Shown: positions 42,995 to 52,451, numbered from the stretch's first letter. The stretch: 64,000 nucleotides of DNA from Kolteria novifilia (GCA_007748055.1 CP036279.1:6262001-6326000), one strand, 5' to 3'. Notes: generated by a model from the sequence alone, not told the origin. Made by a program: numbers and translations.

Positions 42995-44203
42995 ATGTTT
43001 CACGATCTTTGGCTCAATTTCACTCACAATCTCTTCAAGCCGTTGCTGCTGTTCTTCTACATGGGGTTCGCGGTCCCGCTGCTGAAGGTCCAGTTCGAGT
43101 TCCCCAAGGTTCTCTACCAAGGGCTCACCATGTACTTGCTCATCGCCATCGGTTGGCACGGGGGCGAGGAACTGGCCAACGTCTCGGAGGAAGAATTTCT
43201 CGAGTCGCTCGGGTTCATGGGATTGGGCTTCGTCGTCAACTTCTGCATCGGCATCCTTGCTTACCTCATTCTTCGCGTCGTGACCAACCTGAGAAAGATC
43301 GACGCGGCCACCGTCGCGGGCTACTACGGGTCCGACTCGGCCGGCACGTTCGTCACCTGCCTCGGCGTCCTCACCGCCGCGAACATCAGTTTCGCGCCCT
43401 ACATGCCGGTCATGCTCGCCGTCATGGAGGTTCCCGGCTGTCTCGTGGCGTTGACGCTGATCTCGCACTTCCGGCGCGAAGGCATGGACAGCAATGGCTA
43501 CCTGCCGGGCGAGAAAGGCTACGATTACGCGCAGCTCGAGGAGAGCCAACGTTTCGCCGACGACGAGATCCATCAGCCGACCGCCGATCACGACGCGACG
43601 GGCGAGCATACCTCTACCTCCGTCACCCACGCCGCCGCGACCTCTCACGGCGCTCCCAAGAGCAAGAGCTTTCTCAGCCCCAAGGTACTTCACGAGATCT
43701 TCCTCAACCCAGGGCTCTTCCTTCTCTTCGGCGGCATCCTCATCGGCTATGTCAGCCGTCTGCAAGGAGCGAGCGTCACGGAAGCGGACGACAAACTCTT
43801 CGTGATGCTGTTCCAGGGATTCCTCTGCCTCTTTCTGTTGGAGATGGGGATCACGGCATGCCGACGCCTGCATGACCTTCGCCATGCCGGCTGGCCCTTC
43901 ATCGCTTTTGGGCTTCTGGCTCCGAACCTCTTCGCCACGATCGGCATCCTGTCGGCCCACGTCTACAGTCACGTCCTCGGCGTCCCCTTCGATTTGGGGA
44001 CCTACGCCCTCTTCTCCGTTCTCTGCGCCGCGGCATCGTACATCGCCGTTCCCGCGGTGCAACGCTTGGCGATTCCGGAAGCGAGCCCAACGCTACCGTT
44101 GGCGGCATCGCTCGGCTTGACCTTCACCTACAACGTGACGATCGGCATCCCGATCTACATCGAGATCGCCAAGGCGGTGACGAGCTATTGGCCCGTCGCG
44201 TAG
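42995..44203 (+). CDS. SbtA-like sodium-dependent bicarbonate transporter
   Basis: About 402 residues with ten or so hydrophobic segments in two inverted halves. The start at 42995 has GGAGGT three bases upstream. Family signs (Sbt_1, DUF897): FFYMGFAVPLLKVQFEFPKVLYQGLTMYLL (read in two parts), GWHGGEEL, YYGSDSAGTFVT in the first half, and AAASYIAVPAVQRLAIPEAS with TFTYNVTIGIPIYIEIA in the second. The central cytoplasmic loop (about 170-230) is unusually rich in His, Thr and Asp. Known SbtA proteins take up bicarbonate with sodium and are controlled by a PII-like SbtB. No SbtB gene is adjacent. Confidence 0.82.
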   Translation: MFHDLWLNFTHNLFKPLLLFFYMGFAVPLLKVQFEFPKVLYQGLTMYLLIAIGWHGGEELANVSEEEFLESLGFMGLGFVVNFCIGILAYLILRVVTNLRKIDAATVAGYYGSDSAGTFVTCLGVLTAANISFAPYMPVMLAVMEVPGCLVALTLISHFRREGMDSNGYLPGEKGYDYAQLEESQRFADDEIHQPTADHDATGEHTSTSVTHAAATSHGAPKSKSFLSPKVLHEIFLNPGLFLLFGGILIGYVSRLQGASVTEADDKLFVMLFQGFLCLFLLEMGITACRRLHDLRHAGWPFIAFGLLAPNLFATIGILSAHVYSHVLGVPFDLGTYALFSVLCAAASYIAVPAVQRLAIPEASPTLPLAASLGLTFTYNVTIGIPIYIEIAKAVTSYWPVA

Positions 44204-44359
44204 CCCCTTGCTGACTTGAGCGTGCCATGGCGGGAACCGGTACAATAGAGAGGCCCATCGCCACCAAGCCGAGGTCGTCCCAGCGACATGGCTCTCTTGG
44301 CAACGTCACCGGGGAACCTCTCGTGACGACGCCGTGGATACGCGATCCGAGACTGTTTC

Positions 44360-45862
44360 ATGAATCGTCGCTTCCTGTTCTTCGTTCACTCGCCGGCCCT
44401 CCTTCTCGGATTGGTTTTGGTCGGCGTGTGCGCGCTGACGATGTGGTCCCTGCACGCGTTGCACGAAGGGCTGATCGAGGGGGTCGAACGCAAGCTCGTC
44501 TGTCTCGCGGCGGCCCACGACATGGAAGTCGCGGTCCGTCAACTTCGCTACGACTTGCTGCTGAGTCACGCCGGGCCCTCTGATGAGCGACAACGCCCGG
44601 TGGAACTCGACTATGCCGAGTTCGAAGCCGCCCTCGCCGAAGCCAAGGCGGTCGCCCCCGCCGATCAACAACGACTCGTCGCGACGATCGAGACGGCCTA
44701 CGATCAGTATCGCGCGGAACTCGACGGGGAAACGTCCCGAACACCCTCCCGCTCGACGGCCGATCTCATCGAGTGGGCCACGGCCCACCCGATCCAGCGC
44801 GTCGCCGAGGCCTGCCAAGCCCTGCTCCGCGCCAACCAACTGGTGATCAACCGAACCATTCACGAAACCCAGTCCTCGGGCCGGCAACTGGAACTGGCGC
44901 TACTGCTTTTGGGCGCCCTCGGCCCACTGGGGGGTATCCTCTTCGGGTTCAGCATCGCCCGGACCCTCCGACGGTCGATCGCCGGACTGCGGGTCAGCGT
45001 GCAGGACGTTCATTCGCACCTGGCTCCCGTCGTTCAGATGATCGACGTCCCCGCGGACTCGGATCTCGACAGTCTCCAAAGCGAGATGCAAGTCATCGTC
45101 GAGCGGGTTCAAGGACTCGTCGAACGTCATCAGGCCCAGCAGCTCGAGATTCTTCGGTCCGAGCAGTTGGCGGCGATCGGCAAGCTCGCCAGCAGCCTCG
45201 CTCACGAGATTCGCAATCCCTTGACCGCGATGCGTTGGCTCGTCGAAAGCGCCATTGAGGCGTACGATCGCGAACCGGTCAGTCTCGGCGATCTCAACGT
45301 CGTCCAGAGCGAGATCGAACGGATGGGACACACCGTTCAAGGCATCCTCGACTTCGCCCGTCCCTCCCCCCCGCGACGAGTCGCGTGCGACCTGAGAGGA
45401 ATTGTCCACGAGTCGGCCGAGCTCATTCGAGTCAACCGAAAGAGGCTTGGCGTTGCGTGCGATGTCGAGCTCCCCGAGGTTCCCGCCGCGGCCAATGTCG
45501 ATCCGGCCCGCATCAAGTCGGTCCTGCTCAATCTTCTCCTCAACGCGCTCGACGCGATGCCCCATGGAGGTCATCTCCGCATCCTCCTGGTTCTTCAGGA
45601 CGAGCGCGTCGTCGAGATCGCCATCGAGGACACGGGCAAAGGCATTGACGAAGAGGTCCTCCCCAACCTCTTCTCGCCCTTCACCACCACGAAAGAGACC
45701 GGAACCGGTCTGGGACTGAGCGTCTCCAAGCACTTTGTCGAGGAACACGGTGGCACCCTGTCGGCAGAGAATCGCCCCGAGGGAGGAGCCCGTTTCGTCG
45801 TGACCCTACCACTCGCTCCAGAAAGGATTCTCGAATCCGCATGTCCAACCCAAGAGTGCTGA
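44360..45862 (+). CDS. Sensor histidine kinase (NtrB-like)
   Basis: 500 residues. Two membrane spans (about 10-31 and 176-200) enclose a periplasmic helical sensor region. A HAMP-like linker and coiled-coil follow, then HisKA with LAHEIRNPLTAM (phospho-acceptor His282) and HATPase_c with NLLLNALDAM (N box), EDTGKGID (G1) and TGTGLGLSVSKHFVEEHGG (G2). It overlaps the response regulator gene by 22 bases, so the pair is coupled. The signal is not deducible. The upstream gene is the SbtA-like transporter. Confidence 0.93.
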   Translation: MNRRFLFFVHSPALLLGLVLVGVCALTMWSLHALHEGLIEGVERKLVCLAAAHDMEVAVRQLRYDLLLSHAGPSDERQRPVELDYAEFEAALAEAKAVAPADQQRLVATIETAYDQYRAELDGETSRTPSRSTADLIEWATAHPIQRVAEACQALLRANQLVINRTIHETQSSGRQLELALLLLGALGPLGGILFGFSIARTLRRSIAGLRVSVQDVHSHLAPVVQMIDVPADSDLDSLQSEMQVIVERVQGLVERHQAQQLEILRSEQLAAIGKLASSLAHEIRNPLTAMRWLVESAIEAYDREPVSLGDLNVVQSEIERMGHTVQGILDFARPSPPRRVACDLRGIVHESAELIRVNRKRLGVACDVELPEVPAAANVDPARIKSVLLNLLLNALDAMPHGGHLRILLVLQDERVVEIAIEDTGKGIDEEVLPNLFSPFTTTKETGTGLGLSVSKHFVEEHGGTLSAENRPEGGARFVVTLPLAPERILESACPTQEC

Positions 45863-47247
45863 TCGTCGATGACGAACCGGGCGTCTGCTACTCCTTTCGG
45901 CGCGTCGTCGAGCGCATGGAGTACGCAGTCGCCAGCGCCGCGACCCTCGCGGAAGGACTTCGGACCTTCGACGACTTTCTCCCCGATGTCGTCGTCCTCG
46001 ATTTGAACCTTCCCGACGGTTCGGGACTGGAGGCCTTCCAACGGATCCGCGAGCGCGATCCCAAGTGCCCGGTCCTCTTCATCACGGCTCACGGGACGAC
46101 CGAAACCGCACTCGAAGCGATGAAAAAGGGCGCCTTCGACTACCTGATCAAACCGGTCAACCTCGCCCAACTGACCGAGCTGCTCGAACGAGCCGTCGAG
46201 CAAGTTCGGTTGATGCGGCAACCGTGCCCTCTCCCCAACCAAGACGCGGGCGACCGCATCGTTGGTCACAGCCCGAAGATGCAGGAGATGTGCAAGGATC
46301 TCGGCCTCCTCTCACGCCAGGATGTCAATGTGTTGATCCTGGGCGAGAGCGGCGTCGGCAAGGAACTCGTCGCCCGCGCCCTCTACCAACATGGCCCTCG
46401 AAGCGACAAACGTTTCATCGCCATCAACTGCGCCGCCCTTCCCGAGCATTTGCTCGAAAGCGAACTCTTCGGTCACGAGAGCGGCGCTTTCACCGACGCC
46501 GTCAGACAACACATCGGGAAATTCGAACAGTGCCGCGACGGTACCCTCTTTCTCGACGAGATCGGAGACATGGCTCCCTCGCTCCAGTCGAAGATGCTGC
46601 GCGTATTGCAAGATCAGCGTTTCGAGCGACTCGGGGGAACGCAGACAATTCAAACCAACGCGCGCATCCTGGCCGCGACCAATCAGAACCTCGAAGACTT
46701 GGTCAACCAGGGTCGGTTCCGGGCGGACCTCTACTATCGCCTTCGGGTTGCCACGATCGACGTCCCCCCGCTTCGAGAGCGACTGGAGGACGTCGCGGAG
46801 CTAGCTCACCACTTCCTCTTCATCTCCAATTCCCAGCTCGGACTCGATCTTCGCGGCTTCACCCCCGACGCGATCGCCTGCCTCGAGGCCTACACGTGGC
46901 CCGGTAACGTGCGCGAGCTTCAGAGCATCGTCAAGGAAGCGATGGTGCGGACCCGCGGACCGATCGTCCGCCAAGAGTATCTGCCGCGGCACATCGTCAA
47001 GGCCAGCCACGAGGGCAACGGCGAGCACGAACCCGACAGCCTGAGACGAACCATCGCCGAGATGCTCAAAGGGGAACAGACGAACGTCTACGCTCGGGTC
47101 GGGACGATGGTCGATCGCGTCCTCCTCGACGAGGTCATGCAACGCACCGAAGGCAATCAACTCCGGGCGAGCAAGATTCTCGGCATCGATCGCAAGACCC
47201 TACGTCAGAAGCTCCGCAACCTCGAGATGCTCGACGGCCCCGAGTAG
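45841..47247 (+). CDS. NtrC-family sigma-54-dependent response regulator
   Basis: 468 residues: receiver domain (1-120, phospho-acceptor Asp54 in VVVLDLNLPDGSG), AAA+ domain and C-terminal Fis-type helix-turn-helix (EGNQLRASKILGIDRKTLRQ). Walker A is GESGVGKE and Walker B FLDEIGDM. The sigma-54 contact loop reads GAFTDA in place of the canonical GAFTGA. Partner of the histidine kinase that overlaps it. It should switch on sigma-54 promoters; I could not identify a target promoter in the window. Confidence 0.93.
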   Translation: MSNPRVLIVDDEPGVCYSFRRVVERMEYAVASAATLAEGLRTFDDFLPDVVVLDLNLPDGSGLEAFQRIRERDPKCPVLFITAHGTTETALEAMKKGAFDYLIKPVNLAQLTELLERAVEQVRLMRQPCPLPNQDAGDRIVGHSPKMQEMCKDLGLLSRQDVNVLILGESGVGKELVARALYQHGPRSDKRFIAINCAALPEHLLESELFGHESGAFTDAVRQHIGKFEQCRDGTLFLDEIGDMAPSLQSKMLRVLQDQRFERLGGTQTIQTNARILAATNQNLEDLVNQGRFRADLYYRLRVATIDVPPLRERLEDVAELAHHFLFISNSQLGLDLRGFTPDAIACLEAYTWPGNVRELQSIVKEAMVRTRGPIVRQEYLPRHIVKASHEGNGEHEPDSLRRTIAEMLKGEQTNVYARVGTMVDRVLLDEVMQRTEGNQLRASKILGIDRKTLRQKLRNLEMLDGPE

Positions 47248-47352
47248 GCGACTTGGGGGAAGAGTCGCGCCGAACTCGGACCACCTCGCCCCTTCGCGAT
47301 TACAATGGCATCGGAAAACGGAGCAACCAGCAACAGCGGGGTGACCGACTCG

Positions 47353-48492
47353 ATGCACCAATTCGCCTTCTTCGTCATCGGCATGACTTCATGGCTCGTT
47401 GCGGCCCCGCAGGGGGAAGGACGCCTCCTCGATCTAACCAGCTCACCCTACGCGGCCACGGCCGATGGGACCGGCGATAGTCGCTCCGCGCTGAGCCGAG
47501 CCTTCCGCGACGCCCAACCGGGCGACACCATCTACTTCCCACCGGGCGACTATCGCGTGGTGCTCCCAGGGGGAGCGCTCACGATTCCGGCGGGGGTGAC
47601 CCTACTGGGGCACGGCGGCGAGTCCACGATTCTTCTTGAAAGCAACGCAAGCGGCACCGACTATCGCGAGTTTCTCCGGCCAAGCGACAACGTCACTCTC
47701 GAAGGCCTGACCATCGAACGTGCCGGGAGCTTCACGGGAGTCCTGCTCCCTTTTGGCGGAAGCGCGAGTCACGTCGTCGTCCGGGATTGCCGAATCGTCG
47801 GCCATCAGTCAGCGCATCGCGGCGCCTGCCACTGCTTCCGCGTCGGCTTCGGCACGGTACGCGACTTCACGCTCGATCAAGTCACCATTGAGGAATGCGC
47901 CTACGGACTCTTTCAATCGAACGATGCCACGGGGACGATCGAGGAGGTAACGGTCACCAACTGCCGATTCCATCGCAACACCGCGTCCGACCTGGAATTC
48001 AATGCCCCCAAGGGAAAAATGCGCCGCATCGTCGTGCGGGATTGCTTCTTCAGCGACAATCAGAGCAAGGGCGCCAGCAGTGGATTCGCCGTGGGATTCG
48101 CCAACGTCCGCGATGGCCGGGTCGAAAACTGCGTCATCGCCAATTACGGCTCCGAGGCCCTCCACGTGGAGGATCGTTCGGAGAACATTCAACTCGTCGG
48201 CAACAAGATCGTCGGCGGCTCCCGACGACAGAACAATGGCGTCATCCTCGTCGTCAACGATTCCCGACACGTCACCATCGCCGACAATTTCGTCGATGGC
48301 CGGCCCAACACCAACAAGCCGCATCTCATTCTGGTGACGGCGGGAGGAGACAAGTTTCCCAAGCCTACCAAGGTCACCGTGACCGGCAACGTGCTCGTCA
48401 ACGGACCAGCGACGCGTACCTGGTATCTACAACCGGGAAGCACCGCGCCGCGCGAGGCGAACATCGTGGTGAAGTGGGAGCCTAGTAAGTGA
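47353..48492 (+). CDS. Secreted right-handed beta-helix protein
   Basis: About 379 residues. The ATG at 47353 places a signal peptide (FAFFVIGMTSWLVAAPQG) at the N-terminus. The N-terminal GDTIYFPPGDYRV and GVTLLGHGGESTILL, followed by repeated parallel-beta-helix turns (HVVVRDCRIVGHQS, EEVTVTNCRFHRNTASD, RRIVVRDCFFSDN, VENCVIANYGSEAL, VTIADNFVDGRP, VTVTGNVLVNG), match pectate-lyase-like/NosD folds. No lyase or hydrolase active site is evident. It is likely an extracellular or periplasmic polysaccharide-related protein. It is convergent with purM. Confidence 0.78.
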   Translation: MHQFAFFVIGMTSWLVAAPQGEGRLLDLTSSPYAATADGTGDSRSALSRAFRDAQPGDTIYFPPGDYRVVLPGGALTIPAGVTLLGHGGESTILLESNASGTDYREFLRPSDNVTLEGLTIERAGSFTGVLLPFGGSASHVVVRDCRIVGHQSAHRGACHCFRVGFGTVRDFTLDQVTIEECAYGLFQSNDATGTIEEVTVTNCRFHRNTASDLEFNAPKGKMRRIVVRDCFFSDNQSKGASSGFAVGFANVRDGRVENCVIANYGSEALHVEDRSENIQLVGNKIVGGSRRQNNGVILVVNDSRHVTIADNFVDGRPNTNKPHLILVTAGGDKFPKPTKVTVTGNVLVNGPATRTWYLQPGSTAPREANIVVKWEPSK

Positions 48493-49654
48493 ATGTTCCG
48501 AACGGTGTCGCGAGGGTGACGGTGTTGATCTCGGCACGCTCGCAACGGCCGACGATCTTGGCGTCGACGCCGTAGCGACGACTGATGTCGATCACACTGT
48601 TCGCGACACTCGGGCTGACCATCAGTTCGAGCCGATGGCCCATGTTGAACGTCCCGTACATCTCCTTCCAGGCGACCTCGCCGTGCTCGGCGATAAGGCG
48701 AAAGAGTGGCGGCACTTCGAAGAGATTGTCCTTGAGGTAGGCGATTCCGTCACCGAAGGAGCGGCACTTGGTTTGACCGCCGCCGGTGTTGTGGACGATG
48801 CCGTGTACCTCGCCGGGAAGGGTCCCGAGGACGTCGCGAACGATCGGGGCGTAGGGACGCGTCGGGCTTAGTAGCGCTTCGCCGATCGTCATCTTGAGAC
48901 CGCGGGGACAGTCTTCGAGGCGGAACGGCCCGCGATAGGCGACGCTCGGATCGGTCTCCGGCGCCAGCGTCTCGGGGTACTTCTCCGCGTAGGAGCGGTG
49001 CAGCAGCGTATGCCGAGCGAGGGTCAGCCCGTTGGAACCGATGCCGCTGTTGGGGAGATCCTCGTCGGTCGTTTGCCCCGTCGAGGAGAGCCCGATGATC
49101 AGATCCCCCTCCTGAATCCGGCTATTGTCGACGACACGCTCGCGGGAAAGACGAGTTGCGAGGACCGCGTTGACAATTAGCGTTCGGACCGAATCGCCGA
49201 CATCGGCGGTCTCTCCACCGGTCGGCGTGACGCGGATGCCCTGACGGTCCAATAGTTCGAGGCACTGTTGGTAGCCGCGGATGATCTCCTCGATCGCCGC
49301 GCCGGGAACGCAGCGACTGTTGCGGTCGATCGTGTTGGCGAGTAGGAAGCGGTCGACGGCCCCGACGCAGGCGAGATCGTCGAGATTCATCACCAGCGCG
49401 TCTTGGGCGAGGCTGCGAAAGACCTTCGCCTCGCCCGTCTCGCGAAAGCGAAGATACGCGACGATCGACTTCGTCCCGGCCCCGTCGGCATGAAGCGCGG
49501 AGCACCAATCGGGATCACCACCGAGCGTATCGGGACCGATCCGGCAAAACGCTCCCGGATAGAGCCCCGGATCGGTCTGGGCAACGGCGGCGTGAACCTC
49601 CTCCTTCGACGCGGAGACGCCAAGCTGTTCGTAGGCGGTCGGCTCGTCAGCCAT
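48482..49654 (-). CDS. purM: Phosphoribosylformylglycinamidine cyclo-ligase, long form
   Basis: 390 residues, AIR-synthase fold. It closes the imidazole ring in purine synthesis. Signs: YEQLGVSASKEEVHAAVAQT, LGGDPDWCSALHADGAGTKS, NLDDLACVGAVDRFLL, TPTGGETADVGDSVRT, GSNGLTLARHTLL and YGTFNMGHRLELMV. It resembles the long Bacteroidetes-type PurM more than the 345-residue E. coli enzyme. It starts 26 bases after a WD40 gene, probably one transcript. The last 11 bases overlap the convergent beta-helix gene. Confidence 0.88.
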   Translation of the reverse strand: MADEPTAYEQLGVSASKEEVHAAVAQTDPGLYPGAFCRIGPDTLGGDPDWCSALHADGAGTKSIVAYLRFRETGEAKVFRSLAQDALVMNLDDLACVGAVDRFLLANTIDRNSRCVPGAAIEEIIRGYQQCLELLDRQGIRVTPTGGETADVGDSVRTLIVNAVLATRLSRERVVDNSRIQEGDLIIGLSSTGQTTDEDLPNSGIGSNGLTLARHTLLHRSYAEKYPETLAPETDPSVAYRGPFRLEDCPRGLKMTIGEALLSPTRPYAPIVRDVLGTLPGEVHGIVHNTGGGQTKCRSFGDGIAYLKDNLFEVPPLFRLIAEHGEVAWKEMYGTFNMGHRLELMVSPSVANSVIDISRRYGVDAKIVGRCERAEINTVTLATPFGTFTY

Positions 49655-49680
49655 CTGGATGCTCCCGTCGTCATCGACGA

Positions 49681-50916
49681 CTACTTCTTGTCACTCTTGG
49701 CCGCTTCCTTCTTCGCGGGCTCCTTGGGAGGCGCGGGCTTGGCCTCCTCCTTCTTGGGAGCCGGCTTCTTCGCGGCCTCTTTCTTGGGGCTCTCCTTCTT
49801 GGGAGCTTCCTTTTTCGGAGCCGCTTTCTTAGGCGTTTCCTTCTTCGGCGGAGCCGGCTTCGTGGCTTCTTTTTTCGGCTCGGCCTTGGGCGTCATCTTC
49901 TTCGCGGGAGGCATCGGCTTCTTCGCCTCCTTCTTCGGCGGCTCGGGCTTCTTCGCCGGGGGCGTCGGAGGCGCCGGCGGCTTGGGAAGCGGACTGCTGT
50001 AGATGATCCCGTTCTCGTGTCCGGTCACCGCGACGTTCGTGTTCGGCGCCACCGCGACCGAGTAGGCCCCGAAAGCCGGTTTGCGGCTCGAGACCTGCTT
50101 GCCGTTGGTCGTGTCCCAAACAATCACGTGGCCAGTGTAGTCGACGCCGATCAGGTGCTTGCCGTCGTTGGCCACCGCGAGATCGAAGACCTGACCGGGA
50201 TGACCTTGGAACTTTTTGACCTCCTTGCCCGAACCGACGTCCCAACCGCGGATCGTCTTGTCGGCCCCTCCGGCGAAGACGATCTTGCCATCCTTGGAGA
50301 AGGCGACCGACAGGGCCGAGTCGGGCAACCCCTTGATCTCACGGATCTGCTTTCCCGAGCCGAGATCCCAAAGGCGAACCGTCTTGTCCTGGCTCGCCGT
50401 CGCCGCCTTCTTCCCATCGGGCGAAATTGAAACGGCGTAAATCGTGCCCGCGTGGCCCTTCAATTCCTTGAGTTGCTTGCCATCGGCGACTTGCCACAGC
50501 AGAAGATTCTTGTCTTGGCCAACCGAGACGATTCCCTTCCCGTCGGGGAGAAACGCGATGTCGTCGACGTTGTTGCCGCTCTTTCGCATCGAGCGGACCT
50601 TCTTACCATCGGCGACGTTCCAGAGATTGATCGTCCCGTCGAGACCGCTGGAGGCGACCAGCTTGCCGTCGGGACTGAACGCGACCGCGTAGATCGGCTG
50701 TCCGGCGGCGTTGATCTCGCGAACGAGCTTGCCGTCGGCGGTGTTCCAGATCACGACCTTGTTGTCGAAGCCCGCCGACGCGAGGAGTTTGCCATCGGGC
50801 GAGAAGGATAGACCGTAGACCAGAGCCTGGTGTTTTTTCAGCTCCGGAGGCAATGCCGAGAGCACACCGCTGGGAAGGAAGGAGGCCAGCAGGGCGACGA
50901 GGATGATGCGAGGCAT
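49681..50916 (-). CDS. Secreted WD40 protein with Lys/Pro/Ala-rich tail
   Basis: About 411 residues from the ATG at 50916, which gives a signal peptide (ILVALLASFLPSGVLSA). Seven WD40 blades follow with very regular spacing: FSPDGKLLASAGFDNKVVIW, FSPDGKLVASSGLDGTINLW, FLPDGKGIVSVGQDKNLLLW, ISPDGKKAATASQDKTVRLW and others. The last 110 residues are a tail of KKEAPKK/PAPPKK-type repeats, strongly basic. The propeller is probably a scaffold; the tail may contact acidic surfaces or nucleic acid. It lies upstream of purM on the same strand. Confidence 0.85.
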   Translation of the reverse strand: MPRIILVALLASFLPSGVLSALPPELKKHQALVYGLSFSPDGKLLASAGFDNKVVIWNTADGKLVREINAAGQPIYAVAFSPDGKLVASSGLDGTINLWNVADGKKVRSMRKSGNNVDDIAFLPDGKGIVSVGQDKNLLLWQVADGKQLKELKGHAGTIYAVSISPDGKKAATASQDKTVRLWDLGSGKQIREIKGLPDSALSVAFSKDGKIVFAGGADKTIRGWDVGSGKEVKKFQGHPGQVFDLAVANDGKHLIGVDYTGHVIVWDTTNGKQVSSRKPAFGAYSVAVAPNTNVAVTGHENGIIYSSPLPKPPAPPTPPAKKPEPPKKEAKKPMPPAKKMTPKAEPKKEATKPAPPKKETPKKAAPKKEAPKKESPKKEAAKKPAPKKEEAKPAPPKEPAKKEAAKSDKK

Positions 50917-51565
50917 GATCGACCGTCCATTTCGTGAGGGAGGAAAACGGGTACGCGCTGACTTCGGCCAGCCAGAGGATGGCTGGTTGCTCGTGCTCAC
51001 GAACGCAAGTTCGTCGTCGCGACGGCGAAGACCACAGCGGATGCCCAATCTTGTGGGCCATCGGCCACGATCGTCCCTTCGTGACTCGGAGCAACCCCAC
51101 CTATTGTCTATGAAATCGGCTCGCACGCGACCGTCGCCGACGAGCTCACGCCGCGACTAGTTGCCAGTCCCCACAGGCTTGTCTAACATTCCCGGGAGAG
51201 AACCGAGTCGACAAGCAACCCGGACCTTCGACGATCCGCGACCGATTGGCCGCGTGATTCGGCGGTCCTCGCCGTCGGCGGGTCGATCGCGCCGGCCATC
51301 CTCAGTGCCGGCACGTTGATCGCGCCATCGGATTGACTACCGCCCAGGCGGTCTTCGTCTCAAGAGTAGATCGTCGGCCCGAGACTCTATGAATCGGTGC
51401 GGGTCGACAAAGTCCCGTGCCGATGCAGCGAGTCGAAGCCAGAGCCGAGTCTTGAGACGGAGCCTAGTCCCCAAGCGGTCGAGACAGCAGTCGTGACCAA
51501 CTCGACGGCGCCCACGCGGAAGTCGGCACGTCGAGAGTTCATCCAAGAGCAGAAGGAATTCATTG
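50917..51565. other. Divergent intergenic region before the peroxiredoxin
   Basis: About 650 bases between the leftward WD40 gene and the rightward peroxiredoxin gene. Open frames inside are short and compositionally random. I see no RNA gene, repeat or clear promoter. It is long for this window and may hide a regulatory site. Confidence 0.4.
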
Positions 51566-52108
51566 ATGAGCGCGAAAATCGGCAAGCCCGCCCCCGACTT
51601 CGAAGTCACCGCCTACAACCGTCCCAAGGACGGCACCGACGAGCAGTTCAGCACGATCAAGCTCAGCGACTACAAGGGCAAGTGGGTCTGCCTCTTCTTC
51701 TACCCGCGTGACTTCACCTTCGTCTGCCCCACCGAGATCGTTTCGTTCAACGACGCCCTGGGCGACTTCGAGGACCGCGACTGCGCCGTCCTGACCGCCT
51801 CGACCGACAGCGAATTCTCCCACAAGGGCTGGTGCGATGTCCACGAGGACCTCGGCAAGCTCAAGTACCCGATGCTCGCCGATCCCGGCCACGCCCTGAC
51901 CGAAGCCTACGACGTCCTCGACGAAACCAAGGGCCTCGCCTATCGCGGCGTCTACCTGATCGACCCCCAAGGCGTTCTCCGCTGGATGGCGGTTCACGAT
52001 CTCGGCGTCGGCCGGAACGTCGACGAAGTCCTTCGCGTCCTCGACGCCCTGCAGACCGACAAGCTCTGCCCCTGCAACTGGAAGAAGGGCGAAGAAACCC
52101 TCAACTAG
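51566..52108 (+). CDS. 2-Cys peroxiredoxin (AhpC/Prx1 type)
   Basis: 180 residues. It reduces hydrogen and organic peroxides in the cytoplasm. Peroxidatic Cys54 lies in DFTFVCPTE. The C-terminal CPCNW (Cys168, Cys170) provides the resolving Cys with one extra. YPRDFTF and DSEFSHKGW are typical. The ATG at 51566 has AAGGA seven bases upstream. An AhpD-like gene lies about 340 bases downstream on the same strand, which fits an AhpC-AhpD-like peroxidase pair. Confidence 0.92.
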   Translation: MSAKIGKPAPDFEVTAYNRPKDGTDEQFSTIKLSDYKGKWVCLFFYPRDFTFVCPTEIVSFNDALGDFEDRDCAVLTASTDSEFSHKGWCDVHEDLGKLKYPMLADPGHALTEAYDVLDETKGLAYRGVYLIDPQGVLRWMAVHDLGVGRNVDEVLRVLDALQTDKLCPCNWKKGEETLN

Positions 52109-52451
52109 TTGCTCGCGAAGGTCTTGGTTGGACGCTCTGTCGCAAGAGTCCTTCTGGGTGCCCTGCCCACGCTTGTCGTGGGCAGGCCGGACACGCTTGT
52201 CGTGGGCAGGCCGGACACGCCTTGAACTCGGCAAGGCTCCCGCACGTTCGGGGGCCGAGTCATCACGTTCCGCACCGGCCAATAAGAGCACGAGGCGACG
52301 ACGTCTTCAACCTGAACAAGGTTGCCATGTCCACGCTCGCGTGGGCACTAAACCCGGCATGAATCGCGGACGAACGCGACTCGTAAGGGCGGGTCGCGAC
52401 CACCAGTTGAACCGCCCGCATTGACTTGCGAGCCCTTGAGGAGTCTTAGCG
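52109..52451. other. Intergenic region with short tandem repeat
   Basis: About 340 bases between the peroxiredoxin and AhpD-like genes. It holds the two-copy 24-base repeat described separately. The rest shows no gene. If the two genes share a transcript the spacer is unusually long. Confidence 0.45.
52169..52216. repeat. 24-bp tandem duplication with hairpin
   Basis: Two exact 24-base copies (ACGCTTGTCGTGGGCAGG plus six bases) in tandem. With the bases just upstream, the first copy forms a hairpin GCCCACG-CTTGT-CGTGGGC. The stem is similar to palindromes in the repeat tract near 60.1 kb. Confidence 0.75.
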
